Shown in pieces: positions 1-8,286 of a stretch of 52,733 nt of DNA. Position 1 is the stretch's first letter, and each line of letters opens with the position of its first letter. Source of the stretch: an uncultured Pelagibacteraceae bacterium (lineage in GTDB: Bacteria; Pseudomonadota; Alphaproteobacteria; Pelagibacterales; Pelagibacteraceae); assembly GCA_902626045.1 (NCBI GenBank), contig CACODU010000003.1:1-52733 (forward strand). Direction: 5' to 3'. The position numbers were made by a program, and so were the translations under genes. The notes beneath the pieces are model-generated. The model was not told where the DNA came from and did not search any database. It saw nothing but the letters and a program-made list of their open reading frames with translations.

Positions 1-734
1 AAAACCCCGGAAGTAATACTTTTGAATTCCAAGATTTATCTAAAATTGTAAATTTAGCCAAAAAGAAAAAAATATTTACTTTTCTCGATAATACATGGGG
101 CACTCCATTGTATCTTAAACCACTAAAACTTGGATTTGATATGTCTTTTTCATCTGCAACAAAATATTTTTCAGGTCACTCAGATGCAATGGGCGGCTCA
201 CTTGCGGTTAATAAAAAAGTTTTTAAAAAGATTATGTTTTTCTATAAACTTTCTGGATACAGAATGTCTGCTGATGAAGCATATTTGATTATTAGAGGTT
301 TAAGAACATTAGATACAAGATTGAAGCAACATTATGAAAATACAAAACAAGTAATTAATTTCTTAAAGTCACAAAAAAAAATAAAAGAAATTTTATATCC
401 TTACAAGCCATTAAGTAAAAATTATAAATTATGGAAAAAATACTATTCAGGTGCTACTGGGTTATTATCAATAGTCATTAAAACTAAGAAAAAATCATCT
501 GTTATCAAATTTGTAAATTCATTAGAACTTTTTGGTATTGGTTATAGTTGGGGTGGATTTGAAAGCCTTGCAATACTTCAAGAACTTAGATCGAATAAAA
601 AAGATGAATATCTTAAAGGCAGAAAATATTTTAAATTTAACGAAGATGAACATATAGTTAGATTACACATTGGTCTTGAGGATCCAAAAGATTTAATTAA
701 TGATTTAAAGAATAGTTTGAGGCACGTAAGATAA
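1..734 (+). CDS. metC: Cystathionine beta-lyase, 3' part (5' end outside window)
   Basis: A PLP-dependent Cys/Met-metabolism enzyme of the trans-sulfuration family; these cleave cystathionine to homocysteine, pyruvate and ammonia in the cytosol. The frame is open from base 3 and gives about 243 C-terminal residues of a roughly 390-residue family. Visible motifs are LDNTWGTPL, whose Asp contacts the PLP ring nitrogen, and SATKYFSGHSDAMGG, whose Lys forms the PLP Schiff base. A TTG at 108 can mimic a start, but the homology runs upstream of it, so the gene enters the window from the left. Its TAA overlaps the ATG of the next gene (TAATG), implying co-transcription. Cystathionine gamma-synthase or another fold member is possible, but the LDNTWGTP form favours beta-lyase. 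Confidence 0.85.
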   Translation, partial: NPGSNTFEFQDLSKIVNLAKKKKIFTFLDNTWGTPLYLKPLKLGFDMSFSSATKYFSGHSDAMGGSLAVNKKVFKKIMFFYKLSGYRMSADEAYLIIRGLRTLDTRLKQHYENTKQVINFLKSQKKIKEILYPYKPLSKNYKLWKKYYSGATGLLSIVIKTKKKSSVIKFVNSLELFGIGYSWGGFESLAILQELRSNKKDEYLKGRKYFKFNEDEHIVRLHIGLEDPKDLINDLKNSLRHVR

Positions 735-1954
735 TGAGTAAATTTTTTCCAAGTAAATTATCTTTAATAGTTTTAGTATCAGCTTGTAGTGTAATTTTAA
801 TTTCAATGGGTCTCAGGCAAACCTTTGGACTTTTCTTCGACGCATTTGAAAAAGATTTAGGAGTTTCAAGAACAGAATTTGGTTTAGCAATAGGTATTCA
901 AATGTTATTTTGGGGATTCTTTGCTCCTATATTTGGACTACTAGCGGATAAATTTGGAGGCAACAAAGCTGTTTTTTTAGGATTTCTAATTTTCGCTTTA
1001 GGTATTTATTTACTTTACTCTGGTCCTAACACTGGAATTTATTTTCAATTAGCATTAGGGGTTTTAGTTGGAATAGCTCTAGGAGCTACGGCAATCGGAG
1101 TGCCCGTATCAGAAGTCGGAAAGCATTTTCCTAACGAAACACGAACTATTGCTACAGGAGTTGTTACAGCAGCAGCATCTGTAGGTTATTTTTTATCACC
1201 GCTGCTTACAAATTATAGCTTAGTAGAATTTGAGTGGGAGCAAACTTTAAAATTCTTTATGATATTTATAGTTATAGGTCTTGTTGTTTCAATTTTTTTA
1301 TTTCCAGCAAAAACAATAATTAATTCATCCCAAGCTGATAGAGACCAAACCTTTTTATCTGCTATTAAAGAAGCCTTTTCTCATAGAGGGTATGTATTAT
1401 TAGTTTTAGGTTTTTTTGTGTGTGGTTTTCAAATTACATTAGTAGGAACCCACATACCTGGATATATGCAAGATAGGGGTATGGCAGGATGGTCTGCTAC
1501 TATAATTTTAGCATTGATCGGTTTTTTTAATATTTTTGGCACTTTAGGCATGGGTTATCTTGGCACTAAGTATAAAAAGAAAAATTTATTAAGCATCTTA
1601 TACTCTTTAAGAGCTTTAAGTATATGTGTATTTATTTTTTCTCCTCCATCAATGCTGAATTCAATTATATTTGGAATTACTTTTGGACTTTTATGGTTAT
1701 CTACTGTTCCTCCAACTAATGGAATAGTTGCTCAAATATTTGGCACAAAATATTTAAGTACTTTATTTGGTATAGTTTTTTTATGTCATCAATTCGGTGC
1801 TTTTGCTGGTGCATTTTTAGGAGGGTACTTTTTTGACACTTATGGAAGTTATGATTATGCGTGGTACATGGCTATTGCCCTTTCTATTTTTGCTACAATT
1901 GTTCATTACCCTATAGATGAGACACGTTTAGTTCGTGTGGATAACACTCTTTAA
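734..1954 (+). CDS. MFS transporter, monocarboxylate/oxalate-formate antiporter type
   Basis: An inner-membrane secondary transporter of 406 residues with about 12 hydrophobic segments. The N-terminal GLRQTFGLFFDAFEKDLGVS resembles MFS carriers annotated as OxlT-like or monocarboxylate carriers, and the loop after TM2 carries the MFS motif-A-like FGLLADKFGG. The ATG overlaps the stop of the upstream lyase by one base, so the two are probably translated together. The substrate cannot be read from the sequence; an organic acid is the family-based guess. The reading frame is intact and full length. Confidence 0.82.
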   Translation: MSKFFPSKLSLIVLVSACSVILISMGLRQTFGLFFDAFEKDLGVSRTEFGLAIGIQMLFWGFFAPIFGLLADKFGGNKAVFLGFLIFALGIYLLYSGPNTGIYFQLALGVLVGIALGATAIGVPVSEVGKHFPNETRTIATGVVTAAASVGYFLSPLLTNYSLVEFEWEQTLKFFMIFIVIGLVVSIFLFPAKTIINSSQADRDQTFLSAIKEAFSHRGYVLLVLGFFVCGFQITLVGTHIPGYMQDRGMAGWSATIILALIGFFNIFGTLGMGYLGTKYKKKNLLSILYSLRALSICVFIFSPPSMLNSIIFGITFGLLWLSTVPPTNGIVAQIFGTKYLSTLFGIVFLCHQFGAFAGAFLGGYFFDTYGSYDYAWYMAIALSIFATIVHYPIDETRLVRVDNTL

Positions 1955-1977
1955 AGTTGTATTTTGAGTCTGATTAG

Positions 1978-2061
1978 GAATCAAAAGTGAATCAAAACGT
2001 GAACATTTGTAACTACACAACTAAAAAGTGTGGATAATTTTTTCACTAAAACATTTATAAT
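1978..2061 (+). promoter_or_regulatory. Candidate promoter region of the CADD-like gene
   Basis: The 140-base gap before the next gene holds a TATAAT at 2056-2061, about 34 bases before the ATG. It also holds two overlapping direct copies of GAATCAAAA (starting 1978 and 1989, an 11-base period, each followed by GTG). No good -35 box is visible at the usual spacing. The tandem 11-base repeat could be a regulator site on one helix face, but this is only a guess. A strong AAGGAG (2083-2088) precedes the start. Confidence 0.35.
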
Positions 2062-2094
2062 TTACAAATTAATAATAAAAAAAAGGAGCAAAAA

Positions 2095-2766
2095 ATGTTT
2101 TCAAAAGAGCTAGGTGCGAAATTAGACAAATATCATTTACTTAAACATCCTTTCTATCAAATTTATTGGAACGAGGGAAAACTAACCCGTGAAATTATTA
2201 AAGATTATGCAGAGCAATATTATCAACATGTTAAAGCGTTCCCAAGATACATCAGCGCAACACATTCAATTTGCGAAGATTTAGAAAAAAGAAGAATTCT
2301 ATTAGAAAATTTGCAAGACGAAGAAAACAAAGATGGGGATCATCCTAAGTTATGGAAAAATTTTGCAAAAGCTCTTGGAGCTGATGAAAAAGAAATTGAG
2401 AAGGTAAAGTTAGACTGGTTCACAAAAGACATGATTGATAATTTTTTTTCTCAAGCTAGAAAATCGTATGCTGAAGGTCTTGCATCTTTATATACCTATG
2501 AAAGGCAAATACCTGAAATAGCTGAGACTAAAATCCAAGGGTTAAAAAAATTTTATGGAGTAAAATCTAAAGATGGTCTTGAATTTTTTGAGGCGCATAA
2601 ATCTGCAGATGTAATTCATAGAGCTGAATGTGAAAAATTATTAGATAGTCTTTCCAAAGAAGAACAGAAAAAAGCTGAGTCAGCTTCACTGTTAACTGCT
2701 AGATACTTATGGAATTTCTTAAGTGGGATGACTTCTAAACATAAACTTCAAACTATTGCTGCTTAA
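2095..2766 (+). CDS. CADD-family diiron protein, probable self-sacrificing p-aminobenzoate synthase
   Basis: A 223-residue all-helical protein of the TenA/PqqC-like superfamily, closely similar to Chlamydia CADD (CT610), which makes the folate precursor p-aminobenzoate from one of its own tyrosines. Shared stretches include DYAEQYYQHVKAFPRY, LLENLQDEEN and YERQIPEIAETKIQG. From remembered CADD numbering, the six metal ligands correspond here to E76, H83, E136, H168, D172 and H175 (the last three as HxxxDxxH). K146 matches CADD K152, and Y21 in HPFY matches the sacrificial Tyr27. The ATG is set by AAGGAG at 2083-2088. It is followed 22 bases later by a small nucleotidyltransferase. The role is inferred from homology. 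Confidence 0.8.
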   Translation: MFSKELGAKLDKYHLLKHPFYQIYWNEGKLTREIIKDYAEQYYQHVKAFPRYISATHSICEDLEKRRILLENLQDEENKDGDHPKLWKNFAKALGADEKEIEKVKLDWFTKDMIDNFFSQARKSYAEGLASLYTYERQIPEIAETKIQGLKKFYGVKSKDGLEFFEAHKSADVIHRAECEKLLDSLSKEEQKKAESASLLTARYLWNFLSGMTSKHKLQTIAA

Positions 2767-2788
2767 AATTATCTTTTAGCTCGCAAAT

Positions 2789-3169
2789 ATGAAAAACGAT
2801 AATCACGTTTGGGATAATAAACTTCCTACTGCACAGATGCTAGGTCGTTGGCAACCATGGCATGCTGGTCATCAAAAACTCTTTGAAGAAACATTAAAAA
2901 AAACCGGACAGGTGAATATTATGGTTCGAGATGTAAAAGGTGTTGATGACAATCCATTTGACTTTGAAACTGTTAAAAAAAATATTTTTGAAGCACTTAA
3001 AGATTATAAAAATAGAATTCAAGTCACTTTAGTACCTAATATAACTAATATTTGCTACGGAAGAGGAGTTGGCTATGAGATTGAAGAGATCGTATTAGAC
3101 GAGAAAACACAACAAATTTCAGCGACTAAAATAAGAGAACAAATGAGAAAAGATGGTAAGCTTAAATAG
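2789..3169 (+). CDS. Small nucleotidyltransferase (cytidylyl/adenylyltransferase fold)
   Basis: A 126-residue protein with the signature of the HxGH nucleotidylyltransferase superfamily: GRWQPWHAGHQ near residues 19-29 (the WHAGH is the nucleotide-binding HxGH) and ISATKIREQM near the C-terminus, matching the second ISxTxxR motif. Such enzymes join an NMP to a small phosphate- or sulfate-bearing acceptor. It lies between the CADD-like gene and aprM/aprB/aprA on the same strand. A link to APS chemistry is therefore possible, because ATP sulfurylase uses the same fold, but this protein is much smaller and the acceptor is unknown. Confidence 0.7.
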   Translation: MKNDNHVWDNKLPTAQMLGRWQPWHAGHQKLFEETLKKTGQVNIMVRDVKGVDDNPFDFETVKKNIFEALKDYKNRIQVTLVPNITNICYGRGVGYEIEEIVLDEKTQQISATKIREQMRKDGKLK

Positions 3170-3170
3170 T

Positions 3171-3185
3171 TGAGATTCATTCTCA
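3171..3185. other. Short inverted repeat upstream of aprM
   Basis: TGAGA and TCTCA flank a five-base loop between the nucleotidyltransferase stop and the aprM start. The stem is only 5 bp and no clean T-run follows, so it is at most a weak RNA hairpin. Confidence 0.25.
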
Positions 3186-3200
3186 CTTGACCTCTAAAAT

Positions 3201-4016
3201 ATGCCTATATATAAATATTTAATGTTAACTAACAATCCATTTTCTACTCTATCAGAAATTATTCCATCATTTGCAATGCAAGGGTTTGTGATAGCTATGG
3301 CAGCTCTCACATTAATTGGTGTGTTGGTTGATATTATGCACAAAAAAAATGTGAAATATTTTTTTGAGAACGCAAAAAAAGCTAAAAAAAATGCAAAGAT
3401 AGAGTTATCTACTGCAAAAAGAACTACAGTTATTTTAAAAACTGTTGCCCATGATATTGCAACAACTTCAGAACTAGGATGGGGCAAAAGAAGATTGGCG
3501 CATGTTTTAGGTATGTATGGAACTATTATTTTTTGGGTTTCTTCAGCTATTTTAATTTTTTCGTATTCATCTGTAGGTATTGAAACTCCATCAATTTTTA
3601 CAGCTCTATGGCACATTGGAGCTATTTTAACTTGTTTAGGCGGGTATTGGTTTTGGTTCTTCTTAAGAGTTGATGTTTCTGCAGAAGCGCATCCTTGGTA
3701 CAGAATTATAAAAGCAGATTTATTTGTTTTAGCTTTATTAGCTTGTGCTACATTTGGTTTAGCTTGGTCATACACACAATATTCAGGAATAACTGGTCTT
3801 AGTTATCTATTTTTAGTTTTATTTATTGTTTCAAATCTAGTTTTATTTGGTGGAGTTTATTGGTCTAAATTTGCTCATATGTTTTATAAACCTGGTGCAG
3901 CAATTCAAAAAAATCTAGCTGAAGCTGACGGATCTAGAGACAATTTGCCACCACCTGCTGATGCTCCGGAGCAATTCGGGCTGGGAATTAAAAGAGAACA
4001 ACCGAAGCATTATTAG
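3201..4016 (+). CDS. aprM: AprM-like membrane protein, probable electron acceptor of APS reductase
   Basis: A 271-residue integral membrane protein with about five to six hydrophobic helices (near residues 22-45, 110-130, 140-160, 175-195 and 205-225). Histidines in the helices could bind haem. A soluble cytosolic tail contains HMFYKPGAAIQKNL and GSRDNLPPPAD. It lies immediately before aprB and aprA, the position of aprM in sulfur-oxidising bacteria with an aprMBA order, where it is thought to anchor AprBA and pass electrons to the quinone pool. I assign it by topology and position; the family has few biochemical data. A second Met at residue 8 is an alternative start. Confidence 0.7.
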   Translation: MPIYKYLMLTNNPFSTLSEIIPSFAMQGFVIAMAALTLIGVLVDIMHKKNVKYFFENAKKAKKNAKIELSTAKRTTVILKTVAHDIATTSELGWGKRRLAHVLGMYGTIIFWVSSAILIFSYSSVGIETPSIFTALWHIGAILTCLGGYWFWFFLRVDVSAEAHPWYRIIKADLFVLALLACATFGLAWSYTQYSGITGLSYLFLVLFIVSNLVLFGGVYWSKFAHMFYKPGAAIQKNLAEADGSRDNLPPPADAPEQFGLGIKREQPKHY

Positions 4017-4056
4017 AAAATTTATGTTATTAAACTCTAAGGGAGAAAAATAATTT

Positions 4057-4528
4057 ATGTCAACTTTTGTATACATGACTAGATGCGATGGTTGTGGGCA
4101 TTGCGTAGACATTTGTCCATCAGACATCATGCATATCGACGAGACTATAAGACGAGCAAAAAAACATTGAGCCTAACTTTTGTTGGGAATGTTATTCATG
4201 TGTGAAAGCTTGCCCAAATCATGCAATTGATGTTCGAGGTTACGCTGATTTTGCTCCTATGGGACATAGCGTAAGAGTTAGAAGAGAAGAAGAAAAAGGA
4301 ACTATTTCTTGGAGAATAAAATTTAGAAACGGAACTGAAAAAAACTTCGTATCACCAATCACGACAAAACCCTGGGGTAAATTTATTCCTAAACTCGCAG
4401 AGGAAGATAAACCAAATCAAGGAGAAATAACTACACAAAGACTTTACACTGAACCTAAGGGTTTAAATATTGACGGGGACCTTCCTACCGTAAGCAAAGA
4501 TTCATTTAAAAAAGGTGTTTACTACTAA
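4057..4528 (+). CDS. aprB: Adenylylsulfate reductase beta subunit AprB, reading frame broken once
   Basis: The two-[4Fe-4S] ferredoxin subunit of APS reductase, which here would run in reverse (sulfite plus AMP to APS). From ATG 4057 the frame gives the first cluster motif CDGCGHCVDICP, then hits TGA at 4168-4170. Skipping one A of the A7 run at 4158-4164 restores the frame, giving RRAKNIEP and the second cluster CWECYSCVKACP, and then the whole protein to 4528. The repaired protein is 156 residues, normal for AprB, with the conserved YADFAPMG and FRNG segments. The break lies between the two cluster motifs in a homopolymer, so an indel in the sequence or assembly is likelier than a dead gene. 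The stop overlaps the aprA start by one base. Confidence 0.88.
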
Positions 4529-6387
4529 TGGCTAAAGTAAAAACACATGTTGAGGAAAGTGACATTCTTATTATCGGTGGCGGTATGGCCGGTACAGGAG
4601 CTACATTTGAAGCTAGACATTGGGGAAGAGATCTAAAAATAGTTTGTGTTGAAAAAGCTAACATCGATAGAAGTGGTGCTGTAGCTCAAGGTCTTTATGC
4701 AATCAATTGTTATATGGGCATGCAGTGGAACGAAAACCAACCTGAAGATCACGTTAGATATGCACGAAATGATTTAATGGGAATGGTTAGAGAGGATTTA
4801 GGTTATGACATGGCTCGTCACGTAGACTCCACAGTTCATATGTTTGATGAGTGGGGTTTACCCATGATGAAGAATGAAAAAACTGGAAGATATTTAAGAG
4901 AAGGTAAGTGGCAAATCATGATACACGGTGAAAGCTATAAACCTATAGTTGCTGAAGCAGCAAAAAAATCTGCTAACAAAATTTATAACAGAATAATGAT
5001 AACTCATCTTTTAATGGATGATGAAAAAGAAAATAGGATAGGTGGAGCAGTCGGGTTTAATATGAGAACTGGTGACTATCATGTGTTTAAAGCTAAAGCT
5101 GTGATTGTTGCAGCAGGTGGGGCTTCACACATTTTTAAACCTAGAGCAGTTGGCGAAGGAATGGGAAGAACTTGGTACGCTCCTTGGAGTAACGGTTCAG
5201 CTTATGCACTTCCAATAGCCGTAGGCGCTAAAATGACTCAAATGGAAAACAGAATTGTTTTATGTAGATTTAAAGATGGCTATGGTCCGGTTGGAGCTTA
5301 CTTCTTACATTTAAAAACTTATACTCAAAATGCAAATGGCGAAAACTACGAAAAAAAATGGTACGATCAAACTAAATCTTTAGTAGGAGAGTATATCGAT
5401 CACCATCCAACGCCTACATGTTTAAGAAATCACGCTTTTATTCAAGAAGTACAAGCTGGAGGTGGGCCAATTCACATGGTGACCAAGGAAGCATTTCAAG
5501 ATCCTCATCTAGAAACTGTTGGTTGGGAAAACTTTTTAGGTATGACAGTAGGCCAAGCTGTTGTATGGGCTTCACAAAATATTGATCCAAAATATACAAA
5601 TCCAGAACTTACAACTTCTGAACCCTATGTAATGGGTTCACACGCAACATGTTCTGGAGCTTGGGTTAGCGGACCAGAAGATTTGTCTCCTCCAGAGTAT
5701 TTTTGGGGTTATAACAGAATGTTAACTGTTGATGGATTATTTGGTGCAGGCGACACTGTAGGTGGAAGTGCACATAAATTTTCTTCTGGATCTTTCACTG
5801 AAGGAAGATTAGCTGCAAAAGCTGCTGTTAAATATATTGAAGATAAAAAAGCAGATGGAATTAAAGTAAGCGACAAACAATATAAAGATTTAAAAGAAGT
5901 TATTTACAAACCTTTAGAAAATTACACAGTAGGTAGAAATGAAATAACAGGTGGAACTGTATCACCAAGTTATATTTCTCCTATTCAAGGGTTACAAAGA
6001 CTTCAAAGAATAATGGATGAGTATGTTGGAGGAATCGCTACAAATTATATGACTAACGAGAACATGCTAAACAGAGGCTTAGAGTTATTAAAATGGTTGG
6101 AAGAAGATTTAGAAAACGTAGGCGCTGAAGATTATCATCAACTGATGAGAGCGTGGGAATTAAAACATAGAACCATTACTTCACAATGTGTAACAGAGCA
6201 TACTAAATTTAGAGAGGAAACTAGATGGCCAGGTTACTATTATAGAGGAGACCACCTTAAACTTGATGACGATAATTGGCATTGCTTAACTGTTTCAAGA
6301 AGAGATCCAAAAACTAAAAAGTTTACAATGGAGAAGGTTCCAGTTTATCACATAGTAGATGAAAAAAAGGAAAAGAAAGCTTCATAA
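4528..6387 (+). CDS. aprA: Adenylylsulfate reductase alpha subunit AprA
   Basis: The 619-residue FAD subunit of APS reductase, of the succinate dehydrogenase/fumarate reductase flavoprotein family. The dinucleotide-binding GGGMAGTG lies at residues 17-24. IVAAGGASHIF and a C-terminal region with GLFGAGDTVGGSAHKFSSGS are typical of AprA. With AprB and AprM it would oxidise sulfite released from sulfonates to APS, conserving electrons. The ATG overlaps the aprB stop (TAATG). The gene is intact and full length, which argues that the broken aprB next to it is functional in the organism. Downstream genes (small hypothetical, TauE) sit on the same strand and fit sulfite disposal. Confidence 0.95.
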   Translation: MAKVKTHVEESDILIIGGGMAGTGATFEARHWGRDLKIVCVEKANIDRSGAVAQGLYAINCYMGMQWNENQPEDHVRYARNDLMGMVREDLGYDMARHVDSTVHMFDEWGLPMMKNEKTGRYLREGKWQIMIHGESYKPIVAEAAKKSANKIYNRIMITHLLMDDEKENRIGGAVGFNMRTGDYHVFKAKAVIVAAGGASHIFKPRAVGEGMGRTWYAPWSNGSAYALPIAVGAKMTQMENRIVLCRFKDGYGPVGAYFLHLKTYTQNANGENYEKKWYDQTKSLVGEYIDHHPTPTCLRNHAFIQEVQAGGGPIHMVTKEAFQDPHLETVGWENFLGMTVGQAVVWASQNIDPKYTNPELTTSEPYVMGSHATCSGAWVSGPEDLSPPEYFWGYNRMLTVDGLFGAGDTVGGSAHKFSSGSFTEGRLAAKAAVKYIEDKKADGIKVSDKQYKDLKEVIYKPLENYTVGRNEITGGTVSPSYISPIQGLQRLQRIMDEYVGGIATNYMTNENMLNRGLELLKWLEEDLENVGAEDYHQLMRAWELKHRTITSQCVTEHTKFREETRWPGYYYRGDHLKLDDDNWHCLTVSRRDPKTKKFTMEKVPVYHIVDEKKEKKAS

Positions 6388-6393
6388 AGTTTA

Positions 6394-6744
6394 ATGAAGT
6401 TGTTAGAAAAACCTGACAAAGAGATTAGAGATATTGCCCAGCCAATTTGGAATAATTTAGTTAAATCATCCAATATTAAGGATTACGGCGGTTTTACAAA
6501 AGACTTTTCATCACAAATGCTTTTCGGAGCAAACGAAGTTGAGCTCGGTAAACAGTGGGCAAACAACAAGTTACTTACAAGTCTCTCAGAAAAACAGGAA
6601 TTCCTTGGTACAATAAGAAGAAATCAATTTATTACTGTTCTTTATAAACAAACAAGCCAAACAATGCCTGGAGAATTTTTAGGTAGGCTAGTTTTAGGTG
6701 AAGAAGATGGTCTAGTAAAAGTTTTTGGGGCCACTATTTATTAA
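6394..6744 (+). CDS. Small conserved-looking protein linked to aprBA, unknown function
   Basis: A 116-residue soluble protein starting six bases after the aprA stop. No signal peptide, membrane segment or cysteine motif is seen. It contains FGANEVELGKQWANNKLL and ends with RRNQFITVLYKQTSQTMPG and a short hydrophobic tail. I do not recognise the family. Its position between aprA and a sulfite exporter suggests an accessory role in sulfite oxidation, which is inference only. Confidence 0.65.
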   Translation: MKLLEKPDKEIRDIAQPIWNNLVKSSNIKDYGGFTKDFSSQMLFGANEVELGKQWANNKLLTSLSEKQEFLGTIRRNQFITVLYKQTSQTMPGEFLGRLVLGEEDGLVKVFGATIY

Positions 6745-6783
6745 GATTGACAACTTAAAGTTTCAGGCATAATCCTAATATTA

Positions 6784-7887
6784 ATGCTCGATATTTATCT
6801 TCCCATCGCCCAAGTAAATATAGATATATTTCTTTTATTATTTTTAAGTTTGGCTGTTGGAGTTTTATCAGGACTTTTTGGTGTTGGAGGAGGGTTCTTG
6901 ATGACACCATTTTTAATTTTTATGGGCATACCTCCAGTGTATGCAGTTCCTAATGAAGTAAATAACATTCTCGCAACGTCAGTATCCGGATCACTTACTC
7001 ATTGGTATAAGAAAACTTTAGACTACAAGATGGGTTTAATGATTGTTTCAGGAGGTGTGGTTGGAACTGTTATAGGAATTATGACTTTTACCTTTTTTTC
7101 AGAAATAGGAAAAATAAGCTTAATAATTTCTCTATTGTATATGTATCTTCTAGCAATAGTTGGCACATTAATGTTGATTGAGGGTATCAAAGAAAGAAAT
7201 CGTCTAAAATCTAAAATAAAGGTAAAAAAAAAATTACACGATCATAATTGGTTACAAGGTTTGCCTTTAAGAATGAGGTTTAATAAATCTGGGTTGTATG
7301 AAAGTGCATTCACTCCTGTTTTGTTAGGATTTGTTGTTGGATTTGTTGCATCAATGATGGGAATAGGGGGAGCATTCTTAATGGTGCCTGCAATGATTTA
7401 TATCATTGGAATGCCTGTAAAATTAATCCCAGGAACCTCGTTATTTGTTACTGTTTTTATTAGTGCTGTAGTTACAATTTTACATTCTTTTAATTACGGA
7501 ACGATTGACTTGTTTCTTGTAGTTCCTTTAATCTTAGGTTCAATTGTGGGAGTTCAAGTAGGTCAAAAAATTGGTCAATTTTTAGATAGTAATGAACTTA
7601 AATCTTTATTTGCAATGCTTTTAATCACTGTTGCTATAGCAATTGCTTATGACTCTTTCTTTAGAAAAAAAACAGAATTTAACGGAAGCGAAGGACCAAC
7701 ACCAGATTTAAATAGTTTAGCAGAATTTATTGTCAAAATGTCAAACGACGTACCGTTTTTATATGGAGCCTTTGCAATAATTCTTGCAGTAGTGCTTGGA
7801 GCTTTAATGGCTTGGTTTAGAAAAATTGTTCATGATTTAAGACACAAAAAGCCAAAACAAGAAGAAGTTAAATTTCCAGTAAAATAA
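6784..7887 (+). CDS. TauE/SafE family permease, probable sulfite exporter
   Basis: A 367-residue inner-membrane protein of the TauE/SafE (formerly DUF81) family. It has the two internal repeats typical of the family: LSGLFGVGGGFLMTP near residues 28-42 and ASMMGIGGAFLMVP near 189-202, each followed by hydrophobic helices. The C-terminal part has one more helix and a basic tail. Family members next to xsc or suyAB export sulfite produced by sulfonate cleavage. Here it closes the apr gene run and faces the suyBA genes, so sulfite is the natural substrate. Its TAA abuts the stop of the convergent HIT gene with no spacer. Confidence 0.82.
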   Translation: MLDIYLPIAQVNIDIFLLLFLSLAVGVLSGLFGVGGGFLMTPFLIFMGIPPVYAVPNEVNNILATSVSGSLTHWYKKTLDYKMGLMIVSGGVVGTVIGIMTFTFFSEIGKISLIISLLYMYLLAIVGTLMLIEGIKERNRLKSKIKVKKKLHDHNWLQGLPLRMRFNKSGLYESAFTPVLLGFVVGFVASMMGIGGAFLMVPAMIYIIGMPVKLIPGTSLFVTVFISAVVTILHSFNYGTIDLFLVVPLILGSIVGVQVGQKIGQFLDSNELKSLFAMLLITVAIAIAYDSFFRKKTEFNGSEGPTPDLNSLAEFIVKMSNDVPFLYGAFAIILAVVLGALMAWFRKIVHDLRHKKPKQEEVKFPVK

Positions 7888-8286
7888 TTATTTTCTATTA
7901 TATTTCTGCTTTTCAGGTATAACGCCTCTCACACCACCTCTAGGATCTTCTACATCTCCTTTCCTTCTTGGAATTAAATGGATATGACAGTGCATTATTG
8001 ATTGGCCAGCATCTTTACCTATATTAATGCCAATATTAAATGCGCTTATTTCTTTATCTAATTTTTTTAACTCTTTTTTTTGATTTTTTAAAATCTCATC
8101 TAAATCATTAATCTCTTCTTTACTTAAATCAAAATAATCACCCACGTGTCTGTTGGAAATAATTAAAGTATGATGTTTTGTTACAGGATAAGCCGTATCT
8201 CGAATTACAAAAAAATGTTTTGTTGACGAGATAACTTTACAATTAGTTTTACTGCAGAAAATACAGTCTTCTGTGAGTGAAGACAT
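7888..8286 (-). CDS. HIT-family hydrolase
   Basis: A 132-residue histidine-triad protein with the active-site HCHIHLIPRR (HxHxH) near residues 100-109 and an N-terminal CIFC near residues 8-11 that may bind zinc with a downstream His. HIT enzymes hydrolyse or transfer nucleoside monophosphates from adenylylated substrates such as AMP-NH2, Ap4A and adenylylsulfate. The start codon overlaps the suyB stop by one base, so it is co-transcribed with suyAB. Because some HIT proteins act on adenylylsulfate, a role near AprBA is conceivable but unproven. Confidence 0.85.
   Translation of the reverse strand: MSSLTEDCIFCSKTNCKVISSTKHFFVIRDTAYPVTKHHTLIISNRHVGDYFDLSKEEINDLDEILKNQKKELKKLDKEISAFNIGINIGKDAGQSIMHCHIHLIPRRKGDVEDPRGGVRGVIPEKQKYNRK

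Noticed and set aside
1935-2037. Repeated 10-mer GTGTGGATAA at 1935 and 2028
   Set aside because: One copy is inside the MFS coding end, and two copies of a 10-mer in such a biased sequence are weak evidence for a binding site.
3194-3775. Long open frame on the minus strand opposite aprM
   Set aside because: It lies antisense to a well-supported membrane protein gene, and its residues look like a reversed hydrophobic frame with no family features.
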